Assembly (NCBI GenBank): GCA_947486185.1
Contig: CANKTH010000047.1
Span: 1 to 34,423 of the forward strand
From: Deltaproteobacteria bacterium
Lineage (GTDB): Bacteria; Myxococcota_A; UBA796; SXON01
Direction of reading: 5' to 3'
DNA: 34,423 nucleotides
Below, piece by piece: positions 29,517 through 34,423 of this stretch; the first letter of the stretch is position 1; every line of letters starts with the position of its first letter. The notes under the pieces were generated by a model. The model ran no database searches. It was not told the DNA's origin and saw only the letters and a program-made list of their open reading frames with translations. A program made the position numbers and the translations under genes.

Positions 29517-31343
29517 TCAGTCGTGGATCTCGGGATCACCCTTGACGAGGACCTGCTTCAGGAAGTCCGTGTACATCCTACGCGCCTGACGATTGTCGTA
29601 GATCGCGAAGTGCCCATCGTCGGGAAACTGGGCGAGCCCGGCCGTGACCGTGCCCGACCACGCGGTGGCGTTCTCTTCGGCGGGGAGCGCCCCCACGACG
29701 AGGTCCCGGAGCGCCAGCGCCTCGGGTGAAGTCGCCGCGTCCCCCACGATCGGCACTCGCCCGGCGGCGGCGAGATACTCGGTCGTCACGCTGGGGGTGT
29801 ACGCGTCAAGCAGACCTTCTGTGAGGAAGATCGGCAAGGGCCGGGCCGGCCATGGGGGCTGCTCTGCGTACCAATACGCAGCGTAGTTCATCGGGTCGGT
29901 CACCTCGACCAGGAGCTGGACCAGACCGACGACCGGATGCAGGGCGCCGAGCAGCTCTCCCTCCGAGAAGTCGAGGAGGCCCTCAATCAAGGCGGCGATG
30001 TCGAAGGGGTCCTTGCGGAGCTCGATCGTGCGAGAGAGGTAGGCGCCGGCGCCTGAGAACCCGGCCGCCAGCACCACATCGCTCACAAACGGCATCGCCA
30101 TCGATCCGACGAGGCCGCCTTGCGAATGGCCGAAAAATGCGAGCCGCCCGAAGTCCAGCGGCAGCACGCCGTCGGGGCTGCCAAGGTCGTGGCCGCCACG
30201 GGCAAGGAGGCGCGCCAGGTAGATCTGGTCGGCCGCCCCCTGTCGAAAATTCGTGCGCCCCGCGTCCGGATTGGCATAGTTGAAGCTATGAATTTCGGCA
30301 TTCGTGTTCGGGGTCGCGCGGTCTCCGTGCAGCGGCTGGGCGATCCCGAACACGGCCATTCCCTCGCGCCCAAGGGTATAGGCCTCGTCATCGACGCGCC
30401 CTGATTGATAAAACGCTCGTTCATCGCCACCTGTACCGTGGCTGTAGAGGACGATGGGCCAACCGTCTGCGGGTGGGTCGCCGAGGGGAACCGTGAGCGA
30501 AAATCGCGTTCGTTCCCAACGGATCAGCTCCGGCCGGCCGGCATCGTCGAGACGGAACCCGCCACCCTGTTCGCCGTAGGGCCGCTCGCCGTCCTGCCAG
30601 TCGGGCACGAGCACATATCCCTGATAGATCCTGTAACTCGATCGCTCCTCGACCAGAGTGAGCTCCTGCGACAGCTCGGGGAGGTCCACCCGCAACCTGA
30701 GGGTCTCCGCGATGTGTGCGAGCTCGGTCCGAGGGTCCATCGTGGTGAATTGCACCACGAGCGAGACCTCCTCCGGGGCTACGCCGAACGCGGCGAGCGT
30801 TCGCCACGTGTGGAGATACTTAGGATCGTCCTCGGTTGCCGCCCAGGCTCCCTGTCCGACGAGGGGAGGGCGGAGGACCAGCGCGTAGCGGGTAGCAGGG
30901 CGCAAGGGGAAGCCGGGCAGCGGGGAGAGCGCGAGGAGATGCTCGGGTTGGTAGGTGGTCGCCCCCTCGGTAAAGGACCATTGGAGTGGGAACAGTCGGC
31001 CTCGGGCCGGACTCGTCGGATCGACATCCACCAGCAGGATCGGGGAGTCCCACGTCATCGAGTGGGCAGCGTCCGGAATCCAGGCCGTGTCGAGGGGCTC
31101 GGTGAAACGTAGGTAGATTGGACTCGACGTCCCAGCGCCGGTGAGCGCCTCGCCCGCGGCGAGGTAGGCGTCGACGAGACCGCCACCGCCGCTCGTGGGA
31201 AAGCCGCTGAAATCGAGATGCCCGTCAACGATGCGGTCGTCCGAAGGGAAGGGGCGGTCGAAAAAGCCCTCGCCTTCGAGCACGGGGAGCGGGCCTCCAT
31301 GAAGCGCGGGCGGGGCGGTGCAGGCGAGGAGAAAAAACGTCAA
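29517..31343 (-). CDS. Alpha/beta-hydrolase lipoprotein
   Basis: A 608-residue protein starting MTFFLLACTAPP: lipobox LLAC with Cys8, no basic residue before it, and no earlier start in frame. Residues about 20-290 form beta-rich N-terminal domains (FPSDDRIVDGHLDFSGFPT, SPIYLRFTEPLDTAWIPD, ATRYALVLRPPLVG). This arrangement is seen in large secreted esterase or lipase-like proteins. The catalytic domain has the oxyanion HGTGG (302-306), the nucleophile elbow GHSQGG with Ser407, a candidate Asp in EGLLDAYTP, and a candidate His in FPDDGHFAIYD. It probably hydrolyses an ester, but the substrate is unknown. It overlaps the upstream MopE/FG-GAP gene by ATGA (31340-31343). Confidence 0.9.
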   Translation of the reverse strand: MTFFLLACTAPPALHGGPLPVLEGEGFFDRPFPSDDRIVDGHLDFSGFPTSGGGGLVDAYLAAGEALTGAGTSSPIYLRFTEPLDTAWIPDAAHSMTWDSPILLVDVDPTSPARGRLFPLQWSFTEGATTYQPEHLLALSPLPGFPLRPATRYALVLRPPLVGQGAWAATEDDPKYLHTWRTLAAFGVAPEEVSLVVQFTTMDPRTELAHIAETLRLRVDLPELSQELTLVEERSSYRIYQGYVLVPDWQDGERPYGEQGGGFRLDDAGRPELIRWERTRFSLTVPLGDPPADGWPIVLYSHGTGGDERAFYQSGRVDDEAYTLGREGMAVFGIAQPLHGDRATPNTNAEIHSFNYANPDAGRTNFRQGAADQIYLARLLARGGHDLGSPDGVLPLDFGRLAFFGHSQGGLVGSMAMPFVSDVVLAAGFSGAGAYLSRTIELRKDPFDIAALIEGLLDFSEGELLGALHPVVGLVQLLVEVTDPMNYAAYWYAEQPPWPARPLPIFLTEGLLDAYTPSVTTEYLAAAGRVPIVGDAATSPEALALRDLVVGALPAEENATAWSGTVTAGLAQFPDDGHFAIYDNRQARRMYTDFLKQVLVKGDPEIHD

Positions 31344-33250
31344 CGAAGCTCCTTGACCACATAGACCGCGCCGCCGTCGGTGGCGCGCGCATCGATCCCG
31401 ATAGCGCCGATCAGCAGCTCTTCGGCGCCATCGCCGTCGAGGTCCCCCGCGGCCACGTCGGTGCCGACATAGTCGCCGCGGCTGCTGCCGGCGATCACCG
31501 CGTCCGAAGTCTCGGCGTCGATCCGAGGCCCCAGAGTGTCGATGTCATTCAATAGGCGTACCTGGCCGAGGTAGCGGGTGTCCGTGTAGGGTGTCGCGAC
31601 CATGAGCGTGTCCGCGCCGTCGCCGTCTAGGTCAGCTGCGATGCTGTTCGCCCACGCGCTCACGCCGCCACCGGGTAGCACCCACACATCGGCCTGATCC
31701 GTGCCCAAGGTCGCGGCCAGGCTCCACGTCATGTTCCACCAGATCCAGGTGTCTCCACTGGCCGAGGAGCTAAGCATCAGATCCCGACGATCGTCCCCGT
31801 CTCCTTCGAGATCACACGGCGTCCAGGCGGTCGCTCCGACGTCCTGCCCCGCCAGGCCATCGATCCGCAACATAGCGGCGTTCGCCACGTATTGTCCGGT
31901 CCAGGCGAGTGCGGGCGTGCCCGCCAGCACATACACGGAGCCGAGCGCCTCGCCCCCGCTCGCCAGCGCCCCGACGTGGTGCGGAGAGCCCGCCATCAGA
32001 TCGCCGTAGCCATCCCCGTCGATGTCGCCGAGATAACCGGTAAAATACCCGAAATTGTCGCCGGCGACGTCCCCGAACACACGCGCCTGCGCGTCCTCAA
32101 GCGGGGTGACGGCCGTAGGCACGGCCGCCCCGGAAAAAAAGGAGATCGAGCCCGAGAAGGGGACCTCGACCGTCACGCCCCCATCGTTGTATGCCAGCGA
32201 GTCGTCGGGGCTACCGAGCACCATCTCGGCCAGGCCATCCCCGTCGAGATCACCGAGATCTCCGCTACGAATACGCTGTTCGTTGGTGCGGGGTGTGAAA
32301 CTGCCGAGCGCGGACGACACCGTGGCGTTGCCACGGGTCGCGCCGGAAAAAATCCAGGCCACACCGCGGGAACCGTCCTCGCCGAGGAGGCCGGTCGTTC
32401 CGATGACCAGCAGGTCGGGTACGCCGTCGCCGGACAGGTCGGCCGGGCTCTGGTTGGCGCTGGTGATCGGGGTGTCGACCGACGGACCGTTGATGGTCAG
32501 AAAAGCGAGCTCGTCGGCCGTGCCTTCGCCGGTCAGGAGGGACGCGCCCGAGAGCGCCCACAGCGTGCCCGTGCCGATCTCGTCACTGGTGAGCACGACG
32601 TCGATGCCGCCGTCTCCATCGAGATCGCCGGATGTGCCCAGATCGCCGGCGTTCCCGAGGCCCTGGCTCGGCTCCCCGCCATAGGCCGCCCCCAGCGCCA
32701 GGCTCGCCGCCAACGCGTTGTCGATCGTGCCGTCGCAGTCGTTGTCGGTGCCGTCCAACTGTTCGATAGCCCCGGGGAACACCGTCGGGTCGTTGTCGTC
32801 GCAGTCGTCGCTGGTGTCGACCACCCGGAGATCACACGCGCTTACGCTACGTACGGGGTCGCCGTGGCCGTCTCCATCGTCGTCTGCCGGGGACTCCTGC
32901 AGGCCAGCCTGGTCGACGCTGTCGTCAAGATCGTCGATGAGTCCGTCACAGTCCTCGTCTTTGTCCAGCTCGTCGCAGACCTCAGTCGCGCCGGGGTGGA
33001 TCGCGGCGTGAGCATCGTGACAGTCACCCGCGATGGCGACGTAGCCGGCCGGTTGGCTGCAGCTCGCTTGGGGGATATCCTCGCTGCCATACCGGTCACC
33101 GTCGGCGTCTCGGAACCAGGTGGGTGCGGCGCCAACCAAGGGGTTCTCGTCGTCACAGTCGCGCCCGGCCGCAAGGCCGTCACCGTCGGCGTCCTCAGAC
33201 CCGGGCTTGGAACCCGAACAGGCTACCAGGATCAAGAGAAGCAGGCGCAT
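31340..33250 (-). CDS. Lipoprotein with MopE-type repeats and an FG-GAP beta-propeller
   Basis: A 636-residue protein from the ATG at 33250; the frame is open 47 codons further upstream, but only this start yields a signal (MRLLLLILVACSG, Cys11). Residues about 18-180 contain three MopE-type units (EDADGDGLAAGRDCDDENPL, GDCHDAHAAIHPGATEVCDE, SDDCDDNDPTVFPGAIEQLD). From about 195 to the end come about seven FG-GAP/VCBS-type repeats: GDLGTSGDLDGDGGIDVVLT, SGDLGDLDGDGLAEMVLGSP, GYLGDIDGDGYGDLMAGSPH, AADLDGDGADTLMVATPY, AAGDLDGDGAEELLIGAIG. These build an integrin-alpha-like propeller with Ca2+ in each DxDGDG loop. It is encoded directly before the hydrolase and overlaps it by four bases, so a joint function at the cell surface is likely. 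Confidence 0.9.
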   Translation of the reverse strand: MRLLLLILVACSGSKPGSEDADGDGLAAGRDCDDENPLVGAAPTWFRDADGDRYGSEDIPQASCSQPAGYVAIAGDCHDAHAAIHPGATEVCDELDKDEDCDGLIDDLDDSVDQAGLQESPADDDGDGHGDPVRSVSACDLRVVDTSDDCDDNDPTVFPGAIEQLDGTDNDCDGTIDNALAASLALGAAYGGEPSQGLGNAGDLGTSGDLDGDGGIDVVLTSDEIGTGTLWALSGASLLTGEGTADELAFLTINGPSVDTPITSANQSPADLSGDGVPDLLVIGTTGLLGEDGSRGVAWIFSGATRGNATVSSALGSFTPRTNEQRIRSGDLGDLDGDGLAEMVLGSPDDSLAYNDGGVTVEVPFSGSISFFSGAAVPTAVTPLEDAQARVFGDVAGDNFGYFTGYLGDIDGDGYGDLMAGSPHHVGALASGGEALGSVYVLAGTPALAWTGQYVANAAMLRIDGLAGQDVGATAWTPCDLEGDGDDRRDLMLSSSASGDTWIWWNMTWSLAATLGTDQADVWVLPGGGVSAWANSIAADLDGDGADTLMVATPYTDTRYLGQVRLLNDIDTLGPRIDAETSDAVIAGSSRGDYVGTDVAAGDLDGDGAEELLIGAIGIDARATDGGAVYVVKELR

Positions 33251-33330
33251 CGGCGATTTCCGGACGAAGAAGAACGAGAGGGCCTTACCTATCCGATTGC
33301 CACCCGAAAGCGAGCAGCCAGACCCGGGGC

Positions 33331-34287
33331 TCAGGGCGTTCCAGCCTCCGGCTCTGCGGCGGCGTCCTCCTGCTGGATATACCGCCGCCAACGACGGCTC
33401 GGGTTGTTCGAGAGCAGCAGCATGAGGCGCACAGCCTCGTCGACGTGGATCGCGGCGTAGGGAAAGTGGGCGCCGAAGGGATCCAACAACGTAAATGCCA
33501 CGCCAGCCGAAAGGAACCGGAAGGCCGAGAGCCCGCCGCCGAGAAAGAAGTCGGTCGTCTTCACCACGTTGCCTTCATTGAGACGGAAGCCGGAGAGGCC
33601 GCCGATCAACAGAGTGGGGTGTACGCCGCTGAGCAGGTGGAGGGGGAGGGGATGTTCCTGATCGGGGCGCAGGTGGGCGAAGAGCTCGACGGAGACAGCC
33701 GCGTTGACGTTTGAGGCGTCCAACGCGCCTTGTACCGCGGGAGCTGCGAGACCACTCACGGGGAACAAGGTGCTGAGGTTGAACGCGTACTGGAGGCCTT
33801 GGGCCCAATATCGGAAGTAGTAACGGTCGGGGAGGTCGCCGGGCTCGGAGACCTCGAGGTACAGCAGTTCTCCGTGGTTCAGTGGATAACGGAGGTTGAG
33901 TCCGTACACGTAGAGCACGGGCTCGTGGTCCGAGCCGTTGACCAGGTCGGCGACGTTGACCACCGCGTCGTTGCGGCTTCGGCGCGCCGCTTGCCAGAGC
34001 GCGGACGGCGCTCCCGGGGCATACTGAAAAAGATCAATACGTTCCTGCCTTGAGCCCGCAAGGCGCCACAGCTCGACCTCCAGGGGTGGCCTGACCTCCG
34101 TCTTTGCAGTCTCGTCCGCGCGGGTCAGCCGGACGGCGCCATGAACGCCGAGAACACACGGGACGGCGGCGGTGCAGACGGAGGCGTCGACATAGGTCCG
34201 CGCCGCGCCCGCGCGCCGGTCGAGCCCGGAATCGACGCTGACCAACGGCGCGGCCGCCTGCGCAAGGAGCGGCAGCAAGAGGTACAT
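33331..34287 (-). CDS. Secreted or outer-membrane protein of unknown function
   Basis: A 318-residue protein. The short signal MYLLLPLLAQAAAP has no basic residue. The N-terminal half is strand-rich (CVLGVHGAVRLTRADETAKT, LEVELWRLAGSRQERIDLFQ, PVLYVYGLNLRYPLNHGELL). The C-terminal half has Gly/aromatic strands (YAFNLSTLFPVSGLAAP, VHPTLLIGGLSGFRLNEGN, FFLGGGLSAFRFLSAGVAF) like a small barrel, and ends with a basic, then acidic tail (RRWRRYIQQEDAAAEPEAG). No family recognised. It is the first complete gene of the leftward surface cluster, with 80 bases to the next start. Confidence 0.75.
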   Translation of the reverse strand: MYLLLPLLAQAAAPLVSVDSGLDRRAGAARTYVDASVCTAAVPCVLGVHGAVRLTRADETAKTEVRPPLEVELWRLAGSRQERIDLFQYAPGAPSALWQAARRSRNDAVVNVADLVNGSDHEPVLYVYGLNLRYPLNHGELLYLEVSEPGDLPDRYYFRYWAQGLQYAFNLSTLFPVSGLAAPAVQGALDASNVNAAVSVELFAHLRPDQEHPLPLHLLSGVHPTLLIGGLSGFRLNEGNVVKTTDFFLGGGLSAFRFLSAGVAFTLLDPFGAHFPYAAIHVDEAVRLMLLLSNNPSRRWRRYIQQEDAAAEPEAGTP

Positions 34288-34338
34288 TTCGAGGGCTTAA
34301 CCGCGGTCGGTCAGCGCCACCCGGCGGCCGGGGCCCGG

Positions 34339-34423
34339 TCAGCCGTCGTGCGGTGTTGTTGCCAGCGCTGCGAGCTGCGCGCTCCCGTCATCGTCCCCCG
34401 GTCGGTCCGGGGGCGCTTCGACC
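34339..34423 (-). CDS. Possible 3' end of a leftward gene (partial)
   Basis: On the minus strand, one frame entering from the window edge is open for 27 codons to TGA at 34339-34341, ending ...GDDDGSAQLAALATTPHDG. Most third codon positions are G or C, as in neighbouring genes. Another frame is also open for a similar length, so the call is weak. A perfect hairpin, CCCCCGG-TCGGT-CCGGGGG (34395-34413), lies inside it. Confidence 0.25.
   Translation of the reverse strand, partial: VEAPPDRPGDDDGSAQLAALATTPHDG

Noticed and set aside
34395..34413. Perfect CCCCCGG-TCGGT-CCGGGGG hairpin at the window end
   Set aside because: No T run on either strand, and it falls within a possible coding tail. 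Too close to the window edge to interpret.
1..34423. Mobile elements, prophage or horizontally acquired islands
   Set aside because: No transposase, integrase, tRNA-associated duplication, terminal inverted repeat or obvious change in base composition was seen.

Overview
The window is very GC-rich, gene-dense chromosomal DNA from a Gram-negative bacterium. It most resembles the Myxococcota or other lineages of the former Deltaproteobacteria. The reasons are: many small lipoproteins of unknown function; several surface proteins built from Asp/Cys-rich MopE-type repeats (DxDxDG...DCDD...PGA.E...DG.DnDCDG); MYXO-CTERM-like tails (Cys motif, hydrophobic helix, Arg cluster); WD40 and HEAT proteins; and a predominantly housekeeping set of anchor genes (rplS, yraN, mutL, miaA). 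No rRNA, tRNA, CRISPR array, insertion sequence, integrase or phage gene was seen. No gene-free stretch exceeds 300 bases; the longest is about 213 bases, at 18231-18443.

Layout. 1-133 (-): 5' part of a probable DUF3575-like outer-membrane protein. 273-4625 (+): TlpA-like thioredoxin coupled to a large outer-membrane protein, then a secreted protein with two glycan-binding-type domains and a von Willebrand A lipoprotein. 4687-6278 (-): cyclophilin lipoprotein, YraN nuclease-like protein and ribosomal protein L19. 6412-10710 (+): an envelope protein, a WD40 protein coupled to a small lipoprotein, and another lipoprotein. 10652-12607 (-): HEAT-repeat protein fused to a cyclophilin; its 3' end overlaps the preceding convergent gene. 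12713-14729 (+): three lipoproteins with ATGA overlaps. 14868-16304 (+): two membrane proteins separated by a structured intergenic RNA and a likely intrinsic terminator. 16400-18230 (-): DUF4336 protein, TetR regulator and zinc-ribbon protein in a tightly overlapped operon with a recognisable operator. 18444-23240 (+): YtfJ-like protein, SMP-30-like lipoprotein, mutL, a 16-codon micro-ORF and miaA. 23262-34287 (-): a cluster of surface and secreted proteins dominated by four MopE-repeat proteins plus an alpha/beta-hydrolase lipoprotein.

How the genes may work together. The right-hand 11 kb looks like a dedicated cell-surface module. Two tandemly duplicated MopE-repeat proteins carry a C-terminal sorting-type tail. 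Two further MopE proteins are N-terminally lipidated and also carry ASH-like or FG-GAP domains, and a lipidated hydrolase is encoded among them. Binding of Ca2+ or Cu is the expected property of the repeats from family knowledge; the process the module serves is unknown. A second, window-wide pattern is a set of lipoproteins whose lipobox Cys lies only 8-12 residues from the initiator Met with no Lys or Arg before it. This suggests an unusually minimal type of export signal in this lineage.

Functions were assigned by reading motifs in the translated sequence without database searches. Family names given as 'resembles' are inference.
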